Shown here in pieces: positions 1 to 11,220 of a stretch of 64,000 nt of DNA. The translations under genes and the position numbers were made by a program. The stretch covers positions 4,928,001 to 4,992,000 of the forward strand of contig NC_083530.1 of assembly GCF_032362555.1 (NCBI RefSeq), given 5' to 3'. The notes below the pieces were generated by a model. The model did no database searches. It was given only the letters and a program-made list of their open reading frames with translations, and was not told where the DNA came from. Source of the DNA: Amyelois transitella. Its lineage: Eukaryota > Arthropoda > Insecta > Lepidoptera > Pyralidae. Each line of letters starts with the position of its first letter. The first letter of the stretch is position 1.

Positions 1-1022
1 GAGACAGATTGATACAGGAACAAAAATATTTCAAACATACCTCCACTGCCTTTACAACCAGAAACGCAACAAAGTTTATCTGAAGACATCGTGGCACTTT
101 TGTTGTAAAATCTGTCTTTCACAAAAACAAACACAAACTTGGGACTCCTATCTCAAATAATAAGGTGCTTTTTACAGGAGTCCTATCTCAAAATATCTGC
201 ACAACACAGTAAACACAGTCAGAGTCCAATCTCAGATGATAAAATCACACGAATATCCGGAAGAACAAAGCTCGACTCAACGGAAGATTCCAAACTCCAA
301 ATAACGACAAGTTATCAGCACAAAACAAAGTGCAAATAGGTAAATACACAGGCACCGGTAAAAAACAACAGAAAGAAAGTTTACAGGTGTTCGAATCGAA
401 TTCAATCAAAACTTAATGCAAAACTTATTTGACATAAAAAACTGTCACTCATTTTCCAAAAGAGTATTACAGTGTTGCTATTATAAATAGGCAAAAGATA
501 CCTAATGTTAATTCAAGAATTGCATTAATATGTTAAATACGTATTAAATATCGCAAAGTTCTGTAGGTAGTAACTTTATTCTTGTATTTTTGTAAATTTA
601 GTTGTTCAATTTTCATTTATTACTTTTGTTTTATTACTTATATATTTTTTATTGTTTTAAAATATTCTACTAATTCTACTATGGTTTCTAATGGTAATTC
701 TAAATGGAGCAATGCGATGAAATAAAGAAGCCTCAGGTTAATAGTAACATTATATGGAAATATATTACATCTCTTTTTGACTCATTATACGTCAGAACTT
801 CTTGGTTTCTTGTATGGAGATTACTGGCACTGGTGCTATCTCTGTCTCTCTTACTCTCATACGAAGGATCTAAAAATGAATTTATTAATCCTGGCAGTTT
901 TAATAAGGATAATGAGAAACTCTTATCAAAATATTGCATTGTCATCGGTCCTTGATACGTGTGCAAAGTTCCAAGTTGATCAGACGTTTAGAAATCAGTG
1001 AAAATTAAGCTCAAAGATTCCG

Positions 1023-1053
<31 letters not shown>

Positions 1054-1092
1054 CATACATACAACCCAAGCTAATAAAAGCGTAGTAAAAAA
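1..1092. repeat. Unclassified ~1.07 kb repeat, copy 1 (cut by window edge)
   Basis: This stretch aligns almost base for base with 38448-39522. The differences are scattered substitutions, a few small indels and a longer CATA microsatellite here (about 1023-1061). The shared block ends in both copies just after the string GCTAATAAAAGCGTAG. The left end is not visible because the window starts inside it. Short open frames inside (about 704-955) are interrupted by a one-base indel in the other copy, so they are not supported as genes. I cannot assign it to a transposon class; a segmental duplication is also possible. Confidence 0.85.
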
Positions 1093-1315
1093 ATATAAAT
1101 CTTACAAAAGTTCATTCAGAAAACGGAACTGCAGCCCATGGACAATGGACGAATCCATGATGCATAGACAAGATTCCCACGTTCTTTTTTATTTATTTTA
1201 ACATCACAGTAGCAGAATTGATGACGCGTAGGTGCGAAAATATTGAAGAAAGATCTTCATGAATTCGGTATTTAAACTTTTGATGATCATGACAAAATAA
1301 TTTAAAGCTTTTTCT

Positions 1316-1551
1316 ATATACACATAGTCACGTCTATATCCCTTGCGGGGTAGACAGTGTCAACAGTCTTCAAAAGACTTTAAGGCTACGTTCATCTGTA
1401 TGGCGTTATGAATAAAGATTTAAATAGTGGCAGGTTAGACCATCGCCTACTAGTGGAATTCAAGTTTATAAACCTCTCCCTTAGTCGCCTTTTACGACAA
1501 ACATTGGAAATATATGGGGAGGTTATATTTTAAAGTGCCGGAAACCACACA
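1316..1551 (-). repeat. ATGT-tailed short repeat (family A)
   Basis: Reverse-strand copy. It contains the family landmarks CCCTTGCGGGGTAGACAG, a diverged middle and the head ending near GCCGGAAACCACAC. The same family recurs more than fifteen times in the window. Confidence 0.75.
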
Positions 1552-1739
1552 TCTTTTTCTCCAAATTAAAATATTAACGCTCAAGCCCACTTTGCTTTGT
1601 GTTATTCTGTAAAATTTCATCTATATCTATCCAGTAGATTTCAAGTGAAGAGTAACAAACATACATAGTCCAAACTTTCGCATTTAAAATATTTGTTTGA
1701 AATTTTGACAGAACATTTGAACAGAAAGGACATAAATAT

Positions 1740-1876
1740 AAAGGTCAGGTCAAAAGCACCTTAAACCGACTTGCATTAAGAGAATAATTAATGCGGCTGA
1801 AGTTAAAGAAGTGTACAGGGATCGTGTGAAGTGGAAAGATGAAGTCTCCGCCTCCCCTTCGCGAAAGGAGACTTTA
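1740..1876 (+). repeat. LINE 3'-end fragment (family E)
   Basis: A decayed copy of the last ~130 bases of the non-LTR retrotransposon frame seen intact at 41600-41740: it keeps AGGTCAGGTCAAAAG, the GATCGTG..AAGTGGAAAGA block and the serine-alanine-tyrosine-proline-like terminal codons, with several substitutions. Confidence 0.6.
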
Positions 1877-3425
1877 TGTACCTATTTAAAAACATCAGAA
1901 TCTTTTACGAACGTATACGTAGGTATATAGTAATTTAACCAGTAGTCATAAACATTTATGAAAGGTCATCGCATCACGCAACAGCATTACTCGGCACAAA
2001 ACAAATGAAACACAATAGCACAGAGCAATCCCATGAGAGCCAGCCCACACAAGCACAAAATGGGCTGATGGCTGAACGCGATCTATAGATATAGGTAACT
2101 CGATTTTTTGTAGATTAAAGATGACGCACCGAAGATGTCAAATACTTTTTAATAAATCACATGGAAAACTACTTAGTTTTAGACAGGTAAGGTTAATTAT
2201 TTATGTAGGCAATGTTTTGTATCACGGTTACAGTTTTTTGATCATATGCAATAAAAAAAAAAAATAGAATATATAGGTAATTATTTGAAAGAAAGCCATT
2301 TAAGAAAATTAAATGTTTTTTATAAAAAAAAAGATCTCTTAATCAAAGAGACTATAAGATTCTTATTAATATTTTCAATGGGAAAAATTAAATTAGAAGT
2401 CTCTTTGGACACGACTTTTTGGATTCGCACCTTTGGCCGTTAAGCGTTAGTCTAAGTTTTTCAAATACATACTTTCTGGATGGGTTACTTATGGGTAACA
2501 ATAACAATAATAGGCAGACAATAACTACAACAACATTTATTAGAAATGCGTTGAAACTAATCTCTAAACAAGTTAACAGTCTAAACGTAATTAAAAAATA
2601 ATTTAATCGTATAATTTTCAGCGAAATCGACCATTAAGCCATCCTATCCTGTCAAGAGCGGACGTTACATTCAAATCGAATGTCACATCGCAACAGAAAA
2701 CGACACACTTGTCAAATATTTTTTTTAATTAACTTTTTTTCTCAAATGCCAGTGCGTGGCTTTAAGTTTTTCGACCACACTTGTCAAATTAGACCCCGTG
2801 TGTTTGATATTTAACACTTTGACACTGGAAGATAATCTCCCAACAATTATTTTTCTTTTTTACGAAGCGCTCGAGTGTCATGGCCGCCACAGAATAATTC
2901 TTTTAAACGCGCGCTCTTAGTAAATAACTTGCATCATATTTCTCCGATTAGATTCTCAGGTTGTATGAATAAAATGATGAAATTGGAAACTGGACATTCT
3001 TTTTGACATTTTCGTATTAGAGATACTTCCACTCATCTTTCGATTTAGGCGCTAGTATATTTTATGTTAGAAAATCTTACGGGAAACTTTAACACCATGT
3101 ATTTAAACATTTTTTTTTTACAATTAAAATTATTTGAGGTAAGAAAACAGAATGGAAAATTGTAACCTTTTTTAACCGACTTCAAAAAGGTTACAATTTC
3201 CTATTCTATTTCTCTAAAGGTTCTCTATTCGACCGTTTTTTCATTGATGTGTCTTTGAGACTTTCAAAGAAAGAGTCTGAAGATACCTTTGAGCTGTTGT
3301 ATAATATACTACCTTAGACACCAATTTCCCCCATTAGGACGCACAAAAAAACGGTAAAAAGGAAGAAATATTTAGCTACCTAAAAATATATTCTGAAGGA
3401 TATTGGGATAGCGGAAAAACAATTA
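1877..3425. other. Gene-free stretch between repeats and BEL element
   Basis: No coding exon is recognised. It is AT-rich with short homopolymers. An imperfect hairpin lies at 3149-3207 (24-base arms with two mismatches around TTAACCGACTTC), a motif I have seen in lepidopteran repeats. Otherwise I see nothing I can name. Confidence 0.5.
3149..3207. repeat. Imperfect inverted repeat, 24-base arms
   Basis: Arms 3149-3172 and 3184-3207 are reverse complements except for two positions, separated by an 11-base loop. Probably a remnant of a foldback or retroelement end; no function is inferred. Confidence 0.6.
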
Positions 3426-3784
3426 TGTAGGTCGCTGGATTTTTGGTAGAGTGAATATTGTGAAAGGAAGAAACGGGAAGCGGGAATGTAAACGCACAAC
3501 ACGTACCTTAATTTCTTGTATTTTGGTTTCTTGGGCCCTGGCCAGGGTTCTTCTTGTTTCAAAGATGCGCACTTTTACTATTTTTATTATATGAGCGGAG
3601 CGGTCAATTTGCGGCCATATTTTTTCTTCAATCACTAGTTTTTTAAATTTGAATTGAAATGTTCTATGGCTCCATTCGTAAGCCGTCGAGTGTTGTCGAG
3701 CTCCGAAGAAACCACATATGCTGTCACTATCGTATTGTGCGGAATGAAAAGGGATAGGAACAGTAAAATAAAGCGGCGCGTTCA
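3426..3784 (-). repeat. BEL element 3' LTR
   Basis: 359 bases, read on the minus strand as TGAACGCG...CCTACA, so it has the TG...CA ends of retroviral-type LTRs. Identical by eye to the copy at 8715-9073. Confidence 0.93.
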
Positions 3785-3946
3785 TCCTCCGGCGCCTTGA
3801 GAAACATCGCTTTCTCAAAAGAAAAATAAAAGGAAATCACTCATAGAGTAGCGTAAATAGTAGTGGATTTTAATATTAACTAAAGCGGAAAAAAATAATA
3901 TAATAACATTTATAAAATAAGAAATTATTAAGAAAATGCGGTATTG

Positions 3947-6900
3947 TTATTGCGACGGCAATGGACTTAATTTAATTATTGGTCTTTTAAGAAAACCATT
4001 TTGAGTTTTAACTAAAGCTACTCTCACAGTACCGTCTGCACCTGGATAAGTCTTTTCAATGATTCCCATTGGCCATCGTAATGGGGGAACATTATCTTCA
4101 TGTATTAACACTACAGTGCCAATTTTGACATTCGTTACATCTTTCAACCATTTCTGACGAACCTGTAAATTATTCAAGTACTCTAAATGCCATCTTTTCC
4201 AATATGAGCGAATCATTTGATCGAGAAGCGATTTACGTGTAACTAGTGGCGTAGAAGAAACAGGTGCGTGTGGCAAGTACTGTAGTGGAGAAGCCATAAT
4301 AAAATGCGCGGGAGTTAAAGGCTCAAGATGCGGTTCTTCCTGTAGTACGCAGAGGGGTCGTGAATTCATTATTGTTTCAATCTGTGTTAATACTGTTAAA
4401 AGCTCTTCATATGTAAGTAGTTGATTGCCAATAATGCGGTACAAATGAGTCTTCAGACTTTTTATATTTGACTCCCAAATTCCTCCAAAATGCGGAGCGC
4501 GGGGAGGAGACATATGCCATTCTATGCGGCGATTTACAAGCTCGCTTGAGAGTAAATCATTATAATCTGAAGAAAGTAAAAAATTATAAAGCTCATTCAA
4601 ATGAGACTTAGCGCCAACGAAATTAGTTCCATTATCGGAATATAGATGAGAAACTGGACCCCTACGGGATATAAATCTCTTAAACGCAGAAAGAAATGTA
4701 ATAGAAGATAAATCTGAGGCAAGTTCAATATGAACTGCTTTCGTCACTAAACAAATAAATAGGCAAATATATGCCTTTTGACTTCGCTGACCACGACGTC
4801 TACAAATAGTGATGTTAATAGGCCCAGCGTAATCCACGCCAGTATGAACGAAAGCCTTTGTCTCTTGAACACGAAATGCGGGTAAATTCGCCATCTTAGG
4901 AGTTGGATGCGAAGGAGAATTTTTAAAACAAAAATTACAATTATGTACTCGTTGCCGTATAACAGATCGAGATGATATTATCCAATATTTTTGGCGAATC
5001 AAAGAGCTAAGAAGAGCGGCACCAGTATGACAATGTACGCGGTGAAAATAGTCTATAATCAAGTAAGTAACATTATCATGTTTAGGAAGTAAAATAGGAT
5101 GTTTCGCTTCGAACGGTAAGTTTGAATTAGCTAATCGACCTCCTATTCTGATTAATTTATCTTCCGATATAAATAAGTCTAATTTATTAAGCGGGGCAGA
5201 AGGTATATTACCCTTTTTCAAATCATTTATGACATGTGTAAAATGAGCGATTTGAACTGATCGAAGCAAATAGTTTTCAGCGGTAATTATATGAGAGGTC
5301 TCTAACCTTTTAGAGCGGGGCAATAATCTTACAAAGCGTAAAATATATACAATTATTCTTAATAGTTTATTCCATGAAGAAACTTTGCACGATAAAGAAC
5401 AAAGAGGAGACAATTCTATACCACGAGAAGCGGTTGCGACAAGCGTTTTACTGTTAAATTCTGGCAAGTCTTCACATTTTTCAGGCTGAAAAGATTCTAT
5501 CGGCCACTGAGGTACAGGCGTAATTAACCATTCAGGACCGTTCCACCATAATTTGTGCGTAAGTAATTGTTCAGGTAATAAACCTCTCGACAGACAGTCT
5601 GCGGGATTTTGAACTCCGGCGACGTGGTAGAAGTTTTTAGGCTCTAGATTCTCGTGACATTTGGCAACACGATTGCTGACAAAAATATTCCACCGATGTG
5701 GAGATGAATGAATCCACGAAAGAGCTATTTTTGAGTCTGAAAAAGCATAAACATTATCTATAGGCGTGCGCGCTGAATAAGTATCGTAGAGTAATTTGGT
5801 TAGTTTAGACATTATGACGGCAGCACAGAGCTCCAAGCGGGCAAGTGAAACTACTTTGACTGGCGCAACCTTTGACTTTGCACAAACCAAGCGGACACAT
5901 ATGTTATCAGTAGGATCGGTAACATGTAAGAAAACAACACAGCCATACGCTTTCATACTAGCGTCAGCGAAAGCAACTATATTAACCCTAGAACCCTGAG
6001 CTACAGCCAGATGGCGCGGAATTTTTAAATTAGCAAGAAGATTAGGTCCAGTGTGTAAAATATCATTGAGAGATACACCATTATGACATTGAGCACTTGC
6101 GTCCAAAACAACCCTGACTTTAGTAGTCTGTTTGTCCAATCTGACAACTGGGTGGTGAGGAATTATATAACCTCCATCAGACTCGTCCGATGGTAACACT
6201 GGATCTAAGTATTTGTTATTTATGTAATCCATGATAGCGGCGTTATAGCTCACACGTAAATCTGTGTCGCTAAGTCTGCGTTCCAGTGCCAATAAACGGC
6301 GATGAGCAACAGTGTACGAGTTCCCTAAGCTACTGGGATCCTTAGCGAATGGTAACACGGTGCAATAGCGACCAGATGAGTTGCGAGAGACTGTAGAAGA
6401 GTATATTTGTTCACATTCTTCATCAGTACGACTAAGAAATTTATTCACAGGAACTTCCTCTAATTCCCAGAATTTAGAAAGAGAGGCATCTATACTTTTT
6501 TCAAAAGAAGTAAGAAATGAAGCGGAAGATGAAGATGGAATTGCGGTTATATCGCCAATGACTGACGAAGCGGTATTAGCAGCGGCGTCACCCATGAAAA
6601 CAAATCCAAAAACAGTTTCAATAGCGGGCGGAGCTGGCGGTGCAATGACTTTTCCACTAAGAAGTAAGAATGGGAATAACTTTGCTCCTAGGACAATTTC
6701 GATTTCACCAGGAATATGCCAGAATGGATCTGCAAGCGGTATGTTTACCAGATGCCTAACAATAGATGTGTCAATATAATCTATAGGAAGACGATCGGTA
6801 ATACAATCTATGACTAATGCGGTTAAGTTAAAAGTTTGTTTATTATTTTTTGCAGAAATCGTAAAATTAGCATACCCTATAACAGGCCGGGAAGTCAAAC

Positions 6901-8563
6901 CAACACCCTTTAAAGTCGAATTTGACAGCGGAATAATTTTCAAATTAAGTTTCTTGCAACAGTTTAGAGTAATTAAATTATTCTGTGAAGCATTATCAAT
7001 AAGACATCGAACAGTTTCTTTTATATTCTTATCATTATTATACGCGTAAATACTGGCGGTAGAAAGAAGCACTTCAGTACGGTTATGACAAGTTAACGTG
7101 GTACAGGGAAGAACATTCGTTAGGTCAGGTGAGCGAGCGCAAAGCGATACGTGCTCGCGATCTTTGCTAATAACGGGCATTGATGCCGCGGAGGTGGAGG
7201 CGCAATTCTCTGTACCAGTTGTAGCCGAAGCAGCGCTGTCTTGTATGGTTGTCCTAGTGAACGAATCTCGAAATGACGCAGAAGGTGAGTTTTTATTTGA
7301 GGATGAATCTAAATGCAACAAAGAATGATGACTTTTTCCACATTGTCTACATTTATACTTCGAATTACATTTTGACACGGAATGTGTCAAGCTAAGGCAG
7401 TTTACACACCCTACTTTCGATTTAATAAATTCAAGGCGATTTTTCGGTGACAAAGATTTAAATGCGGGGCAAGTATAAAGCTGAAAGTGTTCAGACGTAT
7501 TACACATTGAACATACAGAGCGGTTGTCGATATTATTATTATTGCGGGTTACGAACGAATGGACTGTATGGCGGGAGCGGTTTGAATTATTAATAGTAGC
7601 ATTGTTATTTTGAGTAGTGCGGTTAAATGAATTATTATTATTAGTAGTGCGATCTAAGATTTTTACTTGACTTTTAATAAATTCAACTAAATCTGAATAA
7701 CTCGGAATTATTTTATCTCTAGCAGTCATTTCAAACGCCTGAGCGGTACTTGAATCTAATTTGCGGAATGCTAAATTAAATAAAATAAAATCATAAGTAT
7801 CTTCAATTTTTAATTGATTTAGTGCAGCGGTAGCAGCGTCAAATGTATCTATGAAATTATTTAATGCGACAGAGTTATTTGAAGCGGCTTTAATATTAAG
7901 CAACGTGGAAACATAATACGAACCTAGGGCTCTCTTATCCTGATATTTCTTTGTCAAACTGTCCCAAATGGACTTATAGTTTTCGCCAGAAGGAATCACG
8001 CCTGCTATAATTTTTAATGCATTTCCGGTGAGCCTTCCAACTAAATATTGAATTCTATGTGAATCTGTTAAATCTGGATTACAATGTATATTAGCTTTAA
8101 AAGATTCATAGAAAACGGGCCAATTTTCAATTTTTCCGTCAAAGCTAGGAATATTAAGCGGAGCTAGTTTGAAGGGAGCCTTATTCGTTGTTTGCGGAAC
8201 TGCACTCGAAGAAACGGATTTACCTTTTAGATTTACACGGAACCTTACAACACGAGCATAAATATCTTCAAATGATGAAAGTGACTTATAATTTGGTTGG
8301 AATTTGGGATCTAATTCCATGTGTAATAGGTTAATTTCATCCAAAGTTTGCATGAAATCATTACGCAATATGTCTACAGTTTGACTATCGGACATAAAAG
8401 TCTCAATCGAGCGCAATTCGGTAGTAGATGGAGACAAATGTTTGCCTACCTCGTATAATTTAGTAAGACGTTCAAAGCGAACCTTATTTTTCTCTTGTAA
8501 CAACTTGAGTTTAGATTCCATGGTAAAAGATGGCGGATAGAGGTATTTTACGAAATAAAACAC
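3947..8563 (-). CDS. BEL/Pao Gag-Pol polyprotein lacking RT core
   Basis: A 1538-codon frame without internal stops; translation may really start at Met15 (near 8521). Order: DUF1759-type Gag region (about 130-300, including IPSFDGKIENWPVFYESF); an Asn-rich linker; Cys-His knuckles (351-416); an aspartic-protease-like DUF1758 region whose active-site box reads LIDNASQ (521-527); the start of Pol up to LNDILHTGPNLLANL (about 843). The next residues, KIPRHL, lead straight into the RNase H-like region (FADASMKAYG). The roughly 250-300-residue RT fingers and palm with the catalytic aspartates are absent. A zinc-binding HHCC integrase with DDE residues (in GVDYAGP, SDNGTNF and GGIWES) and a C-terminal domain follow. 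Family members are usually about 1700-1900 residues. The junction is in frame near 6030. Confidence 0.92.
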   Translation of the reverse strand: MFYFVKYLYPPSFTMESKLKLLQEKNKVRFERLTKLYEVGKHLSPSTTELRSIETFMSDSQTVDILRNDFMQTLDEINLLHMELDPKFQPNYKSLSSFEDIYARVVRFRVNLKGKSVSSSAVPQTTNKAPFKLAPLNIPSFDGKIENWPVFYESFKANIHCNPDLTDSHRIQYLVGRLTGNALKIIAGVIPSGENYKSIWDSLTKKYQDKRALGSYYVSTLLNIKAASNNSVALNNFIDTFDAATAALNQLKIEDTYDFILFNLAFRKLDSSTAQAFEMTARDKIIPSYSDLVEFIKSQVKILDRTTNNNNSFNRTTQNNNATINNSNRSRHTVHSFVTRNNNNIDNRSVCSMCNTSEHFQLYTCPAFKSLSPKNRLEFIKSKVGCVNCLSLTHSVSKCNSKYKCRQCGKSHHSLLHLDSSSNKNSPSASFRDSFTRTTIQDSAASATTGTENCASTSAASMPVISKDREHVSLCARSPDLTNVLPCTTLTCHNRTEVLLSTASIYAYNNDKNIKETVRCLIDNASQNNLITLNCCKKLNLKIIPLSNSTLKGVGLTSRPVIGYANFTISAKNNKQTFNLTALVIDCITDRLPIDYIDTSIVRHLVNIPLADPFWHIPGEIEIVLGAKLFPFLLLSGKVIAPPAPPAIETVFGFVFMGDAAANTASSVIGDITAIPSSSSASFLTSFEKSIDASLSKFWELEEVPVNKFLSRTDEECEQIYSSTVSRNSSGRYCTVLPFAKDPSSLGNSYTVAHRRLLALERRLSDTDLRVSYNAAIMDYINNKYLDPVLPSDESDGGYIIPHHPVVRLDKQTTKVRVVLDASAQCHNGVSLNDILHTGPNLLANLKIPRHLAVAQGSRVNIVAFADASMKAYGCVVFLHVTDPTDNICVRLVCAKSKVAPVKVVSLARLELCAAVIMSKLTKLLYDTYSARTPIDNVYAFSDSKIALSWIHSSPHRWNIFVSNRVAKCHENLEPKNFYHVAGVQNPADCLSRGLLPEQLLTHKLWWNGPEWLITPVPQWPIESFQPEKCEDLPEFNSKTLVATASRGIELSPLCSLSCKVSSWNKLLRIIVYILRFVRLLPRSKRLETSHIITAENYLLRSVQIAHFTHVINDLKKGNIPSAPLNKLDLFISEDKLIRIGGRLANSNLPFEAKHPILLPKHDNVTYLIIDYFHRVHCHTGAALLSSLIRQKYWIISSRSVIRQRVHNCNFCFKNSPSHPTPKMANLPAFRVQETKAFVHTGVDYAGPINITICRRRGQRSQKAYICLFICLVTKAVHIELASDLSSITFLSAFKRFISRRGPVSHLYSDNGTNFVGAKSHLNELYNFLLSSDYNDLLSSELVNRRIEWHMSPPRAPHFGGIWESNIKSLKTHLYRIIGNQLLTYEELLTVLTQIETIMNSRPLCVLQEEPHLEPLTPAHFIMASPLQYLPHAPVSSTPLVTRKSLLDQMIRSYWKRWHLEYLNNLQVRQKWLKDVTNVKIGTVVLIHEDNVPPLRWPMGIIEKTYPGADGTVRVALVKTQNGFLKRPIIKLSPLPSQ

Positions 8564-8714
8564 TTAATACCAAAATCTTATTCAAAATAAGCGGTGAGCG
8601 GTGTGAGAGTACTGTGAGCGGACGTTTTTATTTAATTGTGTAGGTAGATTCTACGCAGAAGCCGGCCGAATGTCGGCGCAATGCGGTTATGATTATCTAC
8701 AGAAAATCGCGGTA

Positions 8715-9073
8715 TGTAGGTCGCTGGATTTTTGGTAGAGTGAATATTGTGAAAGGAAGAAACGGGAAGCGGGAATGTAAACGCACAACACGTACCTTAA
8801 TTTCTTGTATTTTGGTTTCTTGGGCCCTGGCCAGGGTTCTTCTTGTTTCAAAGATGCGCACTTTTACTATTTTTATTATATGAGCGGAGCGGTCAATTTG
8901 CGGCCATATTTTTTCTTCAATCACTAGTTTTTTAAATTTGAATTGAAATGTTCTATGGCTCCATTCGTAAGCCGTCGAGTGTTGTCGAGCTCCGAAGAAA
9001 CCACATATGCTGTCACTATCGTATTGTGCGGAATGAAAAGGGATAGGAACAGTAAAATAAAGCGGCGCGTTCA
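8715..9073 (-). repeat. BEL element 5' LTR
   Basis: 359 bases identical to 3426-3784. As the 5' LTR of a minus-strand element it should hold the promoter. I could not recognise the primer-binding site in the adjacent internal bases (8690-8714). Confidence 0.93.
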
Positions 9074-10094
9074 GATATTTTTTTAATAGATTTACATCTA
9101 AACATTCACAAACAACAATTTCACACGCCTCTATAAGAATCGGGTCTATGCTTCGTCATACCTCGCAGTCAGTCACAACTGTCTGACAAAGTTACAAACA
9201 GGCCCTTTATGAAATTCTTGCCAAATCATCGATCGACTATCAAAAGATAAGTTAAAATTCTATCACACTTTAGCGACAGGTAGCACCTGTATGATCGAAA
9301 TCATATTATTGTACTGGTATGCCTTTAACCATCAGTCAAATTTTCTGAACAAGTTTATAGTTCGTAAATTTTTAATGTAATTTTAACTTTAAGTTAGTAG
9401 GTATCTTCTCTTGTTTAAATAATGAAAAAAAAGAATGCAAGATTTTTCATATTACGAAGATTGGTATGCACTTTACAATATTTAGAATTCCTCAATTTTC
9501 CGAATTTCCATTATAAACAACACGTGATTTTTTTTAAAAGTGAACCTTCTGGAGTAAAAAGCGAACGAGACTTTGCTAATTAGATTTTTTTTAAATTTAT
9601 TATGAACATACATTTATTTCTTCACAATTAAGTTGGTTTTGAGAAATAAATTCAAATTTAAACCAATGGAACTCTTAAACATTCCATTTTTTAAATTTCG
9701 AATTCATTTCGGTGTGGTCACAACGAAAATGCGTTTGTCGTGTAATCCTCTAGGGATGTGGATTATTGATATTTTTTCTATCGATTATTTTTTAGAATAA
9801 ATGACATGGGACGGTGGCGTATGGTATGGAACGCTGAGTATGCGATACACTTTATTAATTTTCGATTCGTACATTGTTGCGTCAGGTAGACAGACTCAGT
9901 ATTTGATTGACATGAGTTTTTGTTATGGTAGATAAGCTGCCTGTGACAATAATGATAGAGAGGTTCGACGTGTTTACTAATTAATTTTAAAAAAGTAAGT
10001 CAGCTATCTCCTTCATAATATTTCCTCCTGAAGTTAGTCCAGGTTGCACCTCTCATGATTTATTCAACGCTAATAATCTAGTCACTAAATGTGG

Positions 10095-10312
10095 GCCTCT
10101 TAAATGGGCTCTAGGTCACTCACCGTTCAACGGAGAGAACTATGCTCGGTGTTTCTCTGGAAGATCTAATAAGGAATGAAGAGAGAGAAAATCCGTTGAA
10201 GAACGAAAGTAACCGTCATGGTAGCTCGGGTCAGCAAACTAATGGCTATGGGAAGGCCACATTTCTCGCAGGGCTGATGGCCAATGGGCCAAGAAGTCCT
10301 TGAGTAGAGTAG
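10095..10312 (+). pseudogene. Decayed LINE reverse-transcriptase C-terminus
   Basis: In shifting frames this reads MLGVSLEDLIRNEE, then a ser-lys-leu and GRPH-like stretch, then a Trp-Pro-x-Gly-Gln-lys-val-leu-glu run. This matches the C-terminal part of a common insect non-LTR retrotransposon family as I remember it. Frameshifts and a stop break it, so it is a dead fragment. Confidence 0.6.
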
Positions 10313-10504
10313 AGGCCACGTAAGTACCTTACAGGTTTGTTAATATCAGTAATTTATGTAAGTTCTAATTAATTATGTACACGAGCCAATGCCTTTCTTT
10401 ACATTTCCTGTGTCGGGCCTACTAGAAGAAATTTCTCTAGAAATAAGTAGTGCCCTTGTACTAAATTTCTCTTTAGTTCAAATTCAATGCTTATTTTTTT
10501 CTTA

Positions 10505-10762
10505 ACTAGCTGTGCCCGCAAATTTGTCCGCGTGGAATAGTTATTTTGGGCATCATTAAAGCCCTCAACGGTGATTAATTTTTCCCGTTTTTTTTCACAT
10601 TTTCTATTATTTCTTCGCTCCTAATGATGTTATATAGCCTAAAGCCTCGATAAATAGTCTATTCAACACAAGAAGAATTTTTCAATATGAACCAGTAGTC
10701 CCTGACATAACCGCGTTCAAACAAACAAACAAACTCTTCAGCTTTATAATATTGGTATAGAT
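10505..10762 (+). repeat. CTAGCTGTGCCCGCG repeat (family B)
   Basis: Starts ACTAGCTGTGCCCGC and ends in CAAACAAACAAAC then CTTCAGCTTTATAATATTGG. The same head and tail occur at eight other full-length places in the window. Probably a SINE or the 3' end of an RTE-type LINE. Confidence 0.8.
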
Positions 10763-11220
10763 GTGTACATATATATATCTATATATAAATAAATAAATAC
10801 ATGACCTAAAGCACGTAAAAACAAGCAATGCTACCTTACTTTGCCACTATTAGGTACTTATCAATAATGGGCAGTTCAAGTAGAACAAATTCAAAGCACT
10901 CGTGAAAACGCAACGTCACGCATAAAGTTTGTGTAACACATGCTCCCAAATTCCAATTGATCAAGATACACGAACCTTGTCCACAAACAATGCTATTATT
11001 CCTATGAAAATAAACAACCTTTGAGGCTTCCATTCGCCGTTCAATATTTTTATAAATTTAAAAAAAAATAAAACATTCACCATAGACACGATGGTGCCTT
11101 CGGATTTCGATAGAAATTGGGCCATCACTTAGGGCTGTCAAATAATGTAATCGATTGGCGGACATCCGCGGGATAAATGTTGCTTTTAGGAAAAAGGAAA
11201 TAAGTATATCTTGGAAAGTC

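Larger units (their letters stand above)
3426..9073 (-). mobile_element. BEL/Pao LTR retrotransposon, RT-core deleted
   Basis: A full-length LTR element on the minus strand: 5' LTR at 8715-9073, 3' LTR at 3426-3784, and one long Gag-Pol frame between. The purine-rich run GGCGCCGGAGGA on the minus strand abuts the 3' LTR and fits a polypurine tract. The LTRs are identical over 359 bases, which implies a recent insertion. Immediate flanks (AATTA on the left, GATAT on the right) do not form a target-site duplication. The polyprotein lacks the reverse-transcriptase palm, so the element cannot be autonomous as it stands. Confidence 0.93.

Noticed and set aside
704-955. 83-codon frame with a hydrophobic stretch in the left repeat
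   Set aside because: The second copy of the repeat (around 39150-39400) has a one-base indel that breaks the frame, so it is not conserved as protein.
1023-1061. CRISPR-like or satellite array
   Set aside because: It is a simple CATA microsatellite inside a dispersed repeat.
5796-7328. Open frames on the plus strand inside the BEL element (5796-5999, 6381-6779, 6810-7049, 7098-7328)
   Set aside because: They are antisense shadows of the long minus-strand Gag-Pol frame and show no domain or start context of their own.
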